A stretch of DNA of 64,000 nucleotides from Anisus vortex (Eukaryota > Mollusca > Gastropoda > Planorbidae). Shown here in pieces: positions 19,163 to 31,498 of the stretch (position 1 is its first letter; every line of letters starts with the position of its first letter). Location of the stretch: contig OX421500.1 of the NCBI GenBank assembly GCA_949126835.1, positions 15,678,681-15,742,680 on the forward strand, read 5' to 3'. The position numbers were made by a program, and so were the translations under genes. The notes under the pieces are model-generated. The model saw only the letters and a program-made list of their open reading frames with translations, was not told where the DNA came from and did not search any database.

Positions 19163-20440
19163 AATCTAAACATAAAAAGATAGTAAGTGACAATTTTCGT
19201 TATCTAAATATAACTGGGACACAAACAAAAAATTTAGGATGCGGAGGAGTAGATTAATTAAGTTTTACGATTAAAATATTTTTCACTACCTCGATTTGTA
19301 TTGTTATTTTTTTTATTTTATATATTACTTTTTGTTTTTTGTTTACTTTTTTTGTTTGTTATGTTATTAATATATATTTCTATCATAGCATCACTCTCAT
19401 TACAGCTTAATACATCAATCCGTTGTCTACCTGGGCGTTACGACCGATTCATCCCATAATGCAATCTACTCACAATATCAATCATTGTACACACACACAC
19501 ACTCCAAAACAATTTGCACTGAAATATCAATTATAAGACTTAGACCCACTCGAAGAAACACAATCCATTCACATTTCAATCTTAATACTCACAAAACATG
19601 TAACTCACACAGCACAACTAGTCTAGATGGCACATGAAAGACTGGGCAACTGGGGCGGGGGGGGGGGGGTCAATATTGGCACCTTATTAAAATGTTTGTT
19701 TTCATTTATTAATTAGCTAACGTAGAGATTAAGTAGGGATTCAATTAGGCCTATTACAAAATTCGGCGTCTGGTGCGATTGCCCCTCCTCCCTCATCCAG
19801 TTACGCTTCTGCACTCACATATAAGTCATACGATTCATAAAAAAAACAATCCACTCACATATCAATCATTGTGATTTACCGCGGGTCAAGAAAAACCACA
19901 AAACAATCACATCAAACCTTAAATCAGTCAATCAATCCATTGCTGTGAAAAGAAAACGACGCGATGGGAAGGTGGAAAAGGAACAGACAGGTTAGGGTAG
20001 GGGGGGGGTGAGGAGTGGCAAGGTTGTTAAAACTAAAGACTACAGAAAAAAAACTTGTTCAGGAAAAGATCATCCGATGGAGTCAATGCCAGACACCCCC
20101 ACGTGACCTGGTTTAGAATCTTACCAGGTCGCACGTGATCAACAAATATCGGCGATTCCCAGGGCAACAGCTCACCCCCCCCCCTTCTTTAGCCTCCATT
20201 GTTTGTTAGTCACTAGCCCCCATAATCTGTGTTTACCTTGCGCGTGTTTTCTGACCTTTCCCCTTCTAAAGATCATCCCCTGGACTTGAGGTGTTAAAGG
20301 TAGGGCATGTGAGTTAAAGTAAAACTTTAGTGTTGAACCAGGAAACAGGAGTAAGGGGCGAAGGGGCTGCCTAAAGTACTCTGTTACTTTGTCTTTTATT
20401 AAAAAAACTTAATTATTTTGGTGGGGGGGGGGGGGCGCTC
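19163..20440. other. AT-rich intergenic stretch
   Basis: T-rich segment about 19290-19380, repeated CACAATCCACTCACATATCAATC-like phrases near 19440-19920 (loosely repetitive), G runs at 19657-19669 and 20421-20433. No gene recognised. Confidence 0.4.
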
Positions 20441-20444
20441 GTGT

Positions 20445-20600
20445 TCGCCTCTTTAGTCTACCTAGCTCTAGTAGGTACATAGACATTGGTCGATAATAGC
20501 AAAGTTGACTGGGTATTGTGCTGGCCATACAATCTACTAGTAAGCCTTCGATTACGGAAACTGGCGACAGACACACTGCTCCATTAGCCCAAACATTTAC
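20445..20600 (+). mobile_element. SINE fragment, central and tail parts
   Basis: TAGTCTACCTAGCTCTAGTA, GTGCTGGCCATACAATC and GAAACTGGCGACAG match the plus-strand SINE centre and tail. The head is missing and many positions are mutated. Confidence 0.7.
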
Positions 20601-22404
20601 ATTTTATACTTTACTTCGCATTCAAGACAAATACATTATCATGCAAATTACATATTTGTATAGCGCTATTTTCATAACAATGTCTTCGAATGCTCCTTAC
20701 ATTTACCAAATGTTTTATAAAAATGAACCGCAAAAGTGTGTTTTTTATTTTGTTTTAAAAATGTCTAAATTGTCGGCTTCTTTAACTGTGTTCGGAAGTT
20801 CATTCGACCACAGATATGCTACGATGCGAGCGAGTTGCAAATGTTTTCTCTTTTTACCTTGGTACCTTGAGCTGAAGATGGATTTTATTTGAACGCAGTC
20901 TTCTTTTCTCTGTGTATCGCGAACACGGATCTGATGTACTTGGGAGATTGACCACGAAGGCTTTTATAGCGCATAGTGAGAACTTAGATTTTTTATCCTA
21001 AGTGTTATAGGTAGCCAGTGCAGTTTTTGAAACAGGTTAATGAGTTTCTTTATTATTCAGAACAACTTTCGCAGCCATGTTTTGGGCCCTTTGTAGTTTT
21101 TTCAAATCACACTCTGGCAGATCGCGCTGCCGCTCGGCATGCTTTAATTCTATACAGATAAAAGCTAAGCCGCCTACGCTTATCGGTGGTTTTATCTTGC
21201 ACTTGATTTTAACTAATTTTGTGTTGTTAGTTGTTTTGTTTTTTTGTGAGCGGTTAACCCATTTCATGCCCTATGCCACACGGAAAGTAAGCAAATTTAT
21301 ATAAAGTATCCCTACATACCTAAAGTTTGTGTTTATTTGAATTTTTTATTCAGTTTTCTTGTTATTATTTAAATAGACTATCGTGTTGTTTATCTAAGTT
21401 TTCAATTGAATGCTATATTTATTATATCTTTTTTGTTTTCAAACCTTCTTTAAATTCTAACATTTTATTATCTAAGCTAACAAATTATAGATATTATTAA
21501 AGCTATGAGATTTCCTATTATCGTACGTCTTTATTGTTTAGATTTTAGATAAACAAAATCGCCGCCACCATTTTATTTCTACTAACGATGGTGTGTCAAG
21601 TTTTAGTTTACACAAGGATTGTAAGGTATAACAATTTATATTTACAACAAAAAAAATTGGTTATTTATTTCTATAAAACAAAACCAAACAAAAAAGTAGG
21701 GAATGCCTAATTATTATTTGAGAATTTTTGAAAAATAAATTAGCCCTTTAATTTTGGAATAGTTATGCAAGGAAGAAACCAAAGTACAATTGAAATATTA
21801 ATAAAATAATATCTTTGTTTTGTTTTTAAAGAAATTTTAGATTCAGAATTTTTTTGTATCGTTCGAATTTCTAAAAAAAATTTCGGCTAATAAATAAACT
21901 GAATTTTTAGGTTTGTTGTAGAATTCGCATTTTTCAAAATAATTAAGGCAATAAGTTCTGCAACGAAAATTATTTGCATTTATAGTTATTGTTTTTTTTT
22001 TTTTCTTTGTTTGCTTTTTTTTAGAAGTATTCACATCTTTGTTTTGCGTCCTAATATCTTTCTTGTTTTATCTTTTTTTGGTGGACTTTGCCTTAGTTTT
22101 GTTTGAATTAATGTTCGCATTGCCATTACAACAGGCTTTCTAAGAGCAGTGTTGCCCACTTTGAAAACATATTCAAGTTTTATCACGCTAAATAATATAA
22201 TGCAAAGATTTTAAAAAATATATAATTCTTTGAGAAACTGATGTTTGACAACTGTATATTATGCAGGTTGTTGTTTATTTTCTTCTTTTTGTTTTAAATC
22301 TGTAAATAAACTTACACATTGAGTTTAAATTAGGTTACCTCCCCCTCCCCCGGATCCTTTTCCATTTCCGTCAAAGAGTAGAATATCTGAGACGTCATGA
22401 CTAA
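20601..22404. other. AT-rich stretch with possible LINE debris
   Basis: Contains the CR1/L2-like phrase TTGTATAGCGCTATTTTCAT near 20660 and a minus-strand frame at 21037-21267 with LKKLQRAQNMAAKVVL, which resembles the LQRxQNxAARLV motif that follows the RT in CR1/L2-type LINEs. Both matches are weak. The remainder (21300-22330) is very AT-rich and unassigned. Confidence 0.4.
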
Positions 22405-22521
22405 AATCGAGCTTTCTCTTACGTAGGCCCGTCCGCCTGGAATGCCCTCCTACTACAGCTTCGCCAAAGCCCTAGCTTCGACACCTTCAGGAGCCGGCTA
22501 AAGACGCACCTATTCAAGTAG
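22405..22521 (+). pseudogene. CR1/L2-type LINE ORF2 C-terminal fragment
   Basis: In-frame peptide AFSYVGPSAWNALLLQLRQ... then FDTFRSRLKTHLFK and a stop at 22519-22521. The pattern (F/Y)-x-GPS-x-WN-x-LP...S-x-x-x-FRSRLKTHLF is the standard C-terminus of CR1/L2 LINE ORF2. What follows (to about 22670, CGTAATACAAGTATTAGACT) looks like its 3' UTR. Nothing of the RT remains. It lies about 210 bp before the giant satellite. Confidence 0.8.
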
Positions 22522-22888
22522 CTCTTTATTATTCTTCATGTATACATAAAAGTCTTTTATTCGTTGTCTGTAGGCCTACTCTGTCTATGACTGTTGACTG
22601 CGCATAGAATTGTTTCCAACGGGATATGCGTAATACAAGTATTAGACTTATTATTAAAATTATGTTGTATAGATCTATCCCACTTTCATATTTGCATTCA
22701 TTATATTTGAAAAAGAAAACTGTGGCTTTTATTATTTCTCTCTCTCTCTCTCTCTCTCTTTATCACTCTCTCTCTCTCTCTCTCTTTATCACCCTCTCTC
22801 TCTCTCTTTATCACTCTCTCTCTTTATCACTCTCTCTCTCTCTCTCTGTGTGTCTCTCTCTCTCTCTCTTTATCACTCTCTCTCTTTA

Positions 22889-22920
<32 letters not shown>

Positions 22921-23651
22921 TTATCACTCTCTCTCTCTCTCTCTCTCTTTATCACTCTCTCTCTCTTTATCACTCTCTCTCTCTTTATCACTCTCTCTCT
23001 CTTTATCATTCTCTCTCTCTTTATCACTCTCTCTCTTTATCACTCTCTCTCTATTTATCACTCTCTCTCTCTTTATCACTCTCTCTCTCTCTCTTTATCA
23101 GTCTCTCTCTTTATCACTCTCTCTCTCTTTATCACTCTCTCTCTCTTTATCACTCTCTCTCTCTTTATCACTCTCTCTCTCTTTATCACTCTCTCTCTCT
23201 TTATCACTCTCTCTCTCTTTATCACTCTCTCTCTCTTTATCACTCTCTCTCTCTCTTTATCACTCTCTCTCTCTTTATCACTCTCTCTCTCTCTTTATCA
23301 CTCTCTCTCGTTATCACTCTCTCTCTCTCTCTCTCTCTCTCTTTATCACTCTCTCTCTCTTTATCACTCTCTCTCTCTTTATCACTCTCTCTCTCTTTAT
23401 CACTCTCTCTCTCTTTATCACTCTCTCTCTCTCTTTATCACTCTCTCTCTCTTTATCACTCTCTCTCTTTATCACTCTCTCTCTCTTTATCACTCTCTCT
23501 CTCTCTTTATCACTCTCTCTCTCTTTATCACTCTCTCTCTCTCTCTTTATCACTCTCTCTCTTTATCACTCTCTCTCTCTCTTTATCACTCTCTCTCTTT
23601 ATCACTCTCTCTCTCTTTATCACTCTCTCTCTTTATCACTCTCTCTCTTTA

Positions 23652-23687
<36 letters not shown>

Positions 23688-24287
23688 TTATCACTCTCTC
23701 TCTCTCTCTCTCTTTATCACTCTCTCTCTCTTTATCACTCTCTCTCTCTTTATCACTCTCTCTCTCTCTTTATCACTCTCTCTCTCTTTATCACTCTCTC
23801 TCTCTTTATCACTCTCTCTCTCTTTATCACTCTCTCTCTCTTTATCACTCTCTCTCTCTCTTTATCACTCTCTCTCTCTTTATCACTCTCTCTCTTTATC
23901 ACTCTCTCTCTCTTTATCACTCACTCTCTCTCTTTATCACTCTCTCTCTCTCTTTATCACTCTCTCTCTTTATCACTCTCTCTCTCTCTTTATCACTCTC
24001 TCTCTTTATCACTCTCTCTCTCTTTATCACTCTCTCTCTTTATCACTCTCTCTCTCTTTATCTCTCTCTCTTCTCTCTCTCTTTATCACTCTCTCTCTCT
24101 CTCTTTATCACTCTCTCTCTCTTTATCACTCTCTCTCTCTTTATCACTCTCTCTCTCTTTATCACTCTCTCTCTCTCTTTATCACTCTCTCTCTCTTTAT
24201 CAATCTCTCTCTCTCTTTATCACTCTCTCTCTTTATCACTCTCTCTCTCTCTTTAACACTCTCTCTCTTTATTACTCTCTCTCTTTA

Positions 24288-24323
<36 letters not shown>

Positions 24324-24952
24324 TTATCACTCTCTCTCTCTCTCTTAATCACTCTCTCTCTCTCTTTATCACTCTCTCTCTCTTTATCACTCTCTCTCTC
24401 TCTCTCTTTATCACTCTCTCTCTCTTTATCACTCTCTCTCTCTTTATCACTCTCTCTCTCTCTTTATCACTCTCTCTCTCTTTATCACTCTCTCTCTCTT
24501 TATCACTCTCTCTCTCTTTATCACTCTCTCTCTCTTTATCACTCTCTCTCTCTCTTTATCACTCTCTCTCTCTTTATCACTCTCTCTCTCTTTATCACTC
24601 TCTCTCTTTATCAATCTCTCTCTCTCTTTATCACTCTCTCTCTTTATCACTCTCTCTCTCTCTTTATCACTCTCTCTCTTTATCACTCTCTCTCTCTCTT
24701 TATCACTCTCTCTCTTTATCACTCTCTCTCTCTTTATCACTCTCTCTCTTTATCACTCTCTCTCTTTATCACTCTCTCTCTCTCTCTTCTCTCTCTCTTT
24801 ATCACTCCCTCTCTCTCTCTCTCTTTATCACTCTCTCTCTCTCTTCTCTCTCTCTTTATCACTCTCTCTCTCTCTCTTCTCTCTCTCTTTATCACTCTCT
24901 CTCTCTCTTTATCACTCTCTCTCTCTTTATCACTCTCTCTCTCTCTTTATTA

Positions 24953-24985
<33 letters not shown>

Positions 24986-24991
24986 TTATCA

Positions 24992-25024
<33 letters not shown>

Positions 25025-25325
25025 TTATCACTCTCTCTCTCTCTCTCTCTCTTTATCACTCTCTCTCTTTATCACTCTCTCTCTCTCTTTATCACTCTCT
25101 CTCTCTCTCTCTTTAACAGTCTCTCTCTCTTTATCACTCTCTCTCTCTCTCTCTCTTTATCACTCTCTCTCTCTCTTTATCACTCTCTCTCTCTCTTTAT
25201 CACTCTCTCTCTCTCTTTAACAGTCTCTCTCTCTCTCTCTCTTTATCACTCTCTCTCTCTCTCTTTAACAGTCTCTCTCTCTCTCTTTATCACTCTCTCT
25301 CTTTTATCACTCTCTCTCTTTATCA

Positions 25326-25362
<37 letters not shown>

Positions 25363-27597
25363 TTATCACTCTCTCTCTCTCTTTATCACTCTCTCTCTCT
25401 TTATCACTCTCTCTCTCTTTATCACTCTCTCTCTCTCTTTATCACTCTCTCTCTTTATCACTCTCTCTCTCTCTTTATCACTCTCTCTCTCTTTATCACT
25501 CTCTCTCTCTTTATCACTCTCTCTCTCTCTTTATCACTCTCTCTCTCTCTTTATCACTCTCTCGCTCTTTATCACTCTCTCTCTCTTTATCACTCTCTCT
25601 CTCTTTATCACTCTCTCTCTCTCTTTATCACTCTCTCTCTCTCTTTATCACTCTCTCTCTTTATCACTATCTCTCTCTCTCTGTGTCTCTCTCTCTCTCT
25701 CTCTCTCTTTTTATCACTCTGTCTCTTTATCACTATCTCTCTCTCTCTCTCTTTATCACTCTCTCTCTCTCTTTATCTCTCTCTCTCTCTCTTTATCACT
25801 CTCTCTCTCTCTCTCTCTTTATCACTCTCTCTCTCTTTATCACTCTCTCTCTCTTTATCACTCTCTCTCTCTTTAACAGTATCTCTCTTTATCACTCTCT
25901 CTCTCTCTTTATCACTCTCTCTCTCTTTATCACTCTCTCTCTCTCTTTATCACTCTCTCTCTCTCTCTTTATCACTCTCTCTCTCTCTCTCTTTATCACT
26001 CTCTCTCTCTTTATCACTCTCTCTCTCTCTTTATCACTCTCTCTCTCTCTTTAACAGTCTCTCTCTCTCTCTCTCTCTCTTTATCACTATCTCTCTCTTT
26101 ATCACTATCTCTCTCTCTTTATCACTCTCTCTCTCTCTCTTTATCCCTCTCTCTCTCTCTTTATCACTCTCTCTCTCTGTCTCTCTCTCTCTCTCTTTAT
26201 CACTCTCTCTCTTTATCACTATCTCTCTCTCTTTATCACTCTCTCTCTCTTTATCACTCTCTCTCTTCTCTCTCTTTATCACTCTCTCTCTCTCTCTTTA
26301 TCACTCTCTCTCTCTCTTTATCAATCTCTCTCTCTCTGTGTCTCTCTCTCTCTTTATCACTCTCTCTCTCTTCTCTCTCTTTATCACTCTCCCTCTCTTT
26401 ATCACTCTCTCTCTCTTCTCTCTCTTTATCACTCTCTCTCTTCTCTCTCTTTATCACTCTCTCTCTCTTTATCACTCTCTTTTTATCACTCTCTCTCTCT
26501 TCTCTCTCTTTATCACACTCTCTCTCTTTATCACTCTCTCTCTCTTCTCTCTCTTTATCACACTCTCTCTCTTTATCACTCTCTCTCTTTATCACTCTCT
26601 CTCTCTTTATCACCCTCTCTCTTCTCTCTCTTTATCACTCTCTCTCTCTCTCTCTTTATCACTTTCTCTCTCTTCTCTCTCTTTATCACTCTCTCTCTCT
26701 CTCTTTATCACTCTCTCTCTTCTCTCTCTTTATCACTCTCTCTCTCTCTCTCTCTTTATCACTTTCTCTCTCTTCTCTCTCTTTATCACTCTCTCTTTCT
26801 CTCTTTATCACTCTCTCTCTCTTTATCACTTTCTCTCTCTCTCTCTTTATCACTCTCTCTCTCTTTATCACTCTCTCTCTCTCTCTCTCTTTATCACTTT
26901 CTCTCTCTCTCTCTCTTTATAACTCTCTCTCTTTATCACTCTCTCTCTTCTCTCTCTTTATCACTCTCTCTCTCTCTCTCTCTTTATCACTCTCTCTCTC
27001 TCTCTCTTTATCACTCTCTCTCTCTCTGTGTCTCTCTCTCTTTATCACTCTCTCTCTTTATCACTATCTCGCTCTCTCTTTATCACTCTCTCTCTCTCTT
27101 TATCACTCTCTCTCTTTATCACTCTCTCTCTCTCTTTATCACTCTCTCTCTCTCTCTTTATCACTCTCTCTCTCTCTGTGTCTCTCTCTCTCTCTCTCTC
27201 TCTGTGTCTCTCTCTCTTCTCTCAGTTTATCACTCTCTCTCTCTCTTTATCACTCTCTCTCTCTCTCTCTCTTTATCACACTCTCTCTCTCTGTGTCTCT
27301 CTCTCTCTCTCTTTATCACTATCTCTCTCTCTCTGTGTCTCTCTCTCTCTCTCTCTTTATCACTCTGTCTCTTTATCACTATCTCTCTCTCTCTCTCTTT
27401 ATCACTCTCTCTCTCTCTCTCTTTTTATCACTCTCTCTCTCTCTCTCTTTATCACTCTCTCTCTCTCTCTCTCTCTCTTTATCACTCTCTCTCTCTCTCT
27501 GTATGTCTCTCTCTCTCTATCTTTATCACTCTCTCTCTTTATCACTATCTCTCTCTCTTTATCACTCTCTCTCTTTATCACTATCTCTCTCTCTTTA

Positions 27598-28437
27598 TCT
27601 TACTTTCTCTCTCTCTTTATCACTCTCTCTCTCTTTATCTTACTTTCTCCTTCTCTTTATCTTACTCTCTCTCTCTTTATCTTACTCTCTCTCTCTCTTT
27701 ATCTTACTCTCTCTCTCTCTCTATCTTACTCTCTCTCTCTCTTTATCTTACTCTCTCTCTCTCTTTATCTTACTCTCTCTCTCTCTTTATCTCACTCTCT
27801 CTCTCTCTTTATCTTACTCTCTCTCTCTCTCTTTATCTTACTCTCTCTCTCTCTCTTTATCTTACTTTCTCTCTCTCTTTATCTTACTCTCTCTCTCTCT
27901 TTATCTTACTCTCTCTCTCTCTTTATCTTACTCTCTCTCTCTCTTTATCTTACTCTCTCTCTCTCTTTATCTTACTCTCTCTCTCTCTCTTTATCTTACT
28001 CTCTCTCTCTCTCTTTATCTTACTTTCTCTCTCTCTTTATCTTACTCTCTCTCTCTCTTTATCTTACTCTCTCTCTCTCTTTATCTTACTCTCTCTCTCT
28101 CTTTATCTTACTCTCTCTCTCTCTTTATCTTACTCTCTCTCTCTCTTTATCTTACTCTCTCTCTCTCTTTATCTTACTCTCTCTCTCTCTTTATCTTACT
28201 CTCTCTCTCTTTATCTTACTCTCTCTCTCTCTTTATCTTACTATCTCTCTCTCTTTATCTTACTCTCTCTCTCTCTTTATCTTACTTGTTCTCTCTCTCT
28301 TTATCTTACTCTCTCTCTCTCTCTCTCTTTATCTTACTCTCTCTCTCTCTCTTTATCTTACTCTCTCTCTCTTTATCTTACTCTCTCTCTTTATCTTACT
28401 CTCTCTCTCTCTTTATCTTACTCTCTCTCTTTATCAC
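27598..28437. repeat. Satellite sub-block with TTTATCTTAC units (22 bp)
   Basis: Within the large satellite the spacer changes from TTTATCAC to TTTATCTTAC, with a dominant 22-bp period for roughly 40 units. The edges are fairly sharp at about 27598 and 28437. A few TTTATCAC units remain near the left edge. It looks like a homogenised variant that spread by local amplification. Confidence 0.93.
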
Positions 28438-28680
28438 TCTCTCTCTTTATCACTCTCTCTCTCTTTATCACTCTCTCTCTCTGCTCTCTCTTTATCACTC
28501 TCTCTCTCTTTATCACTCTCTCTCTCTGCTCTCTCTTTATCACTCTCTCTCTCTTTATCACTCTCTCTCTCTGCTCTCTCTTTATCACTCTCTCTCTCTT
28601 TATCACTCTCTCTCTCTGCTCTCTCTTTATCACTCTCTCTCTTTATCACTCTCTCTCTCTGCTCTCTCTTTATCACTCTC
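28438..28680. repeat. 45-bp higher-order block with CTGCTCTC
   Basis: Five CTGCTCTC variants at 28483, 28528, 28573, 28618 and 28661 (G positions) are spaced 45, 45, 45 and 43 bp, each period holding two TTTATCAC units. This is a small higher-order repeat nested in the satellite. Confidence 0.9.
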
Positions 28681-30400
28681 TCTCTCTCTTTATCACTCTC
28701 TCTCTCTCTCTTTATCACTCTCTCTCTCTCTGTGTCTCTCTCTCTCTCTCTCTTTATCACTCTCTCTCTTTATCACTCTCTCTCTCTCTCTTTATCACTC
28801 TCTCTCTCTTTATCACTTTCTCTCTCTTTATCACTCTCTCTCTCTTTATCACTCTCTCTCTCTCTCTCTTTATCTCTCTCTCTCTCTCTACATCACTCTC
28901 TCTCTCTCTCTCTTTATCACTCTCTCTCTCTTTATCACTCTCTCTCTCTTTATCACTCTCTCTCTCTCTCTTTATCACTCTCTCTCTCTTTATCACTCTC
29001 TCTCTCTTTATCACTCTCTCTCTCTCTCTCTTTATCACTCTCTTTCTCTTTATCACTCTCTCTCTCTTTATCACTCTCTCTCTGCTCTCTCTTTATCACT
29101 CTCTCTCTCTCTTTATCACTCTCTCTCTCTCCCTTTATCACTCTCTCTCTCTCTCTGTGTCTCTCTCTCACTCTCTCTTTATCACTCTCTCTTTATCACT
29201 CTCTCTCTCTCTCTCTCTTTATCACTCTCTCTCTCTTTATCACTCTCTCTCTCTTTATCACTCTCTCTCTCTTTATCACTCTCTCTCTTTATTACTCTCT
29301 CTCTCTCTTTCTTTATCACTCTCTCTCTCTTTATCACTCTCTCTCTCTCTTTATCACTCTCTCTCTCTTTATCACTCTCTCTCTCTTTATCACTTTCTCT
29401 CTCTCTCTCTTTATCACTCTCTCTCTCTTTATCACTCTCTCTCTCTTTATCACTCTCTCTCTCTTTATCACTCTCTCTCTCTTTATCACTCTCTCTCTTT
29501 ATCACTCTCTCTCTCTTTATCACTTTCTCTCTCTCTCTTTATCACTCTCTCTCTCTTTATCACTCTCTCTCTCTTTATCACTCTCTCTCTCTTTATCACT
29601 TTCTCTCTCTCTCTCTCTTTATCTCTCTCTCTTTATCACTCTCTCTCTCTTTATCACTCTCTCTCTCTCTCTTTATCACTCTCTCTCTCTTTATCACTCT
29701 CTCTCTCTTTATCACTCTCTCTCTCTTTATCACTCTCTCTCTCTTTATCACTCTCTCTCTTTATCACTCTCTCTCTCTCTTTATCACTCTCTCTCTCTTT
29801 ATCACTCTCTCTCTCTTTATCACTCTCTCTCTCTCTTTATCACTCTCTCTCTCTTTATCACTCTCTCTCTCTTTATCACTCTCTCTCTCTTTATCACTCT
29901 CTCTCATTCTTTATCACTTTCTCTCTTTATCACTTTCTCTCTCTCTCTCTCTTTATCACTTTCTCTCTCTTTATCACTTTCTCTCTCTCTCTCTCTTTAT
30001 CTCTCTCTCTCTCTTTATCACTCTCTCTCTCTTTATCACTCTCTCTCTCTCTCTCTCTTTATCACTCTCTCTCTCTTTATCACTTTCTCTCTCTTTATCA
30101 CTTTCTCTCTCTCTCTCTCTTTATCTCTCTCTCTCTTTATCACTCTCTCTCTCTTTATCACTTTCTCTCTCTCTCTCTCTTTATCTCTCTCTCTCTCTTT
30201 ATCACTCTCTCTCTCTCTTTATCACTCTCTCTCTCTCTTTATCACTCTCTCTCTCTCTCTCTTTATCACTCTCTCTCTCTCTCTGTGTCTCTCTCTCTCT
30301 CTCTCTTTATCACTCTCTCTCTTTATCACTCTCTCTCTCTCTCTCTTTATCACTCTCTCTCTCTGCTCTCTCTTTATCACTCTCTCTCTCTCTCTCTTTA

Positions 30401-30437
<37 letters not shown>

Positions 30438-30455
30438 CTCTCTATCTTACTGTTA

Positions 30456-30893
30456 TAGTTTTCGTGCTATTTAAAAATCAAATCTGGGACTGTTATCGTG
30501 TAATATGACCTGCACTTGATGTGATCTATATAACCAATAAATGTCCCTGATTAAACGTTTGCAACTAGCGGACCATCACGCGCGTTGGTGCGTCACCAAT
30601 AAGAGACAATGTCTGATTGGTCAGTTGATCGTTAGACTCGGCTACTGAAGCAGATGGCGCTGTCTCTCACACGTCTGGTGGTCCTTTTTATTTTACAATC
30701 GAACAAATAAAAATGTTCCTCACATATTTACACATAGACATATAGATCTGTACATTGAAACAAGGACATTATAACAGATTGAAAAATGTGTCTCTGTGTG
30801 TTGATCGACTAGCTGCCGGCAATGGGAGAAGGCACTTTTTTAAATGTTACGACTATTGCTACCACCGCATTTTGAATCACACAAACCAAAGAC
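30456..30893. other. Unique-looking flank of the satellite
   Basis: No gene recognised. It contains CCAAT-type motifs in both orientations within 100 bp (ACCAATAA at 30531, CACCAATAAG about 30594, CTGATTGGTCAG about 30612). These could be promoter CCAAT boxes, but no adjacent transcript is visible. Confidence 0.35.
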
Positions 30894-31170
30894 TATAATA
30901 AGATGGACCGCTTGCTTTGAAATTTCTGTTATTTGACAACTTGATACACTTAGTTTCGTAATTTCCGATGGCACTAAGTCCTCTAGACTTGCGGTTTAGT
31001 AATTCGGTATGATTTTATCAATGAAAAATTAAGATTAAAATCGAAAATTATATACAAATTTAGGCAAACGTAGGAGCGTATAAGTCATTTAAGACAGCGT
31101 TATTGGATGCGCACGAAAAAAAAAGAACATATAAGCTCTAAAAATAGAGCAAGCGGTCCATCTTATTATA
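30894..31170. mobile_element. Tc1/mariner-like MITE, 277 bp
   Basis: Near-perfect terminal inverted repeats: TATAATAAGATGGACCGC at the left and its complement ending at 31170, about 23 bp each, with outermost TA consistent with a TA target duplication. A sub-terminal palindrome GCTCTAAAAATAGAGC lies inside the right end. No coding capacity. A second, more diverged copy is at 49640-49926. Confidence 0.85.
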
Positions 31171-31399
31171 AACTTTGCACAAACCAAGTTAGGCCTATTA
31201 TTTCCTTTAATGTTAACTTTTTATATAATATAATATTGTATCATATGAATTATTTTATATTACTTCATATTAGGCTACATATGTAGCTGACTACTAATGA
31301 ACTTTTTCTTGCATGATAATTGTGTGATTGTGTGTGCGATTGTCTGATTGTCTATTTTTATAAGTATATTTCTGTGCTTGTATATAAATTACAAATAAT

Positions 31400-31498
31400 T
31401 ATTTTATTTTGTTTAAAATATGCTGAAGGACAAAACATCTGTAATCAAGACAAATTTCCATTTGTTTGGATCAATAAAGAAATCTTATCTTATCTTAT
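31400..31498 (+). mobile_element. Probable LINE 3' tail
   Basis: TTTGGATCAATAAAGAAATC followed by (TTATC)n (about 31465-31498) looks like the 3' end and pentanucleotide tail of a non-LTR element. The coding part is not recognisable. Confidence 0.4.

Larger units (their letters stand above)
22736..30455. repeat. 7.7-kb pyrimidine-rich satellite, (TC)n TTTATCAC
   Basis: An uninterrupted array of several hundred short units: a TC dinucleotide run of variable length followed by TTTATCAC (minus strand GTGATAAA(GA)n), giving unit lengths of mostly 16-26 bp. Minor forms occur in clusters: TTTAACAG (25115-25270, 25875, 26055), CTTCTCTCTCTTTATCAC (26270-26960), TGTGTCTC interruptions at a dozen sites, TTTATCTTAC units and CTGCTCTC units (listed separately). 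Nearly complete strand asymmetry, C+T on the plus strand. Every long open frame over it (up to about 1,150 residues of S/L/F/I/T/H/Y) is an artefact; none has a start context or composition of a real gene. Confidence 0.97.

Noticed and set aside
22626..25220. 864-residue open frame of S, L, F, I, T, H and Y
   Set aside because: It lies almost entirely in the (TC)n TTTATCAC satellite. All three plus frames and several minus frames are open for the same reason. Composition is fully dictated by the repeat.
28418..28760. Minus-strand frames of repeated MIKRERESDKERE
   Set aside because: Reverse complement of the satellite; charged KRE repeats come from GA-rich units. No domain or start context.
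22736..30455. CRISPR-like array (short regular units with variable spacers)
   Set aside because: Units are simple-sequence TC runs plus an octamer with no unique spacers, and the genome is eukaryotic.
27028..30508. Three overlapping frames of 1,070-1,150 residues
   Set aside because: Same satellite artefact; three overlapping giant frames in one strand cannot all be genes, and none contains non-repeat protein sequence.
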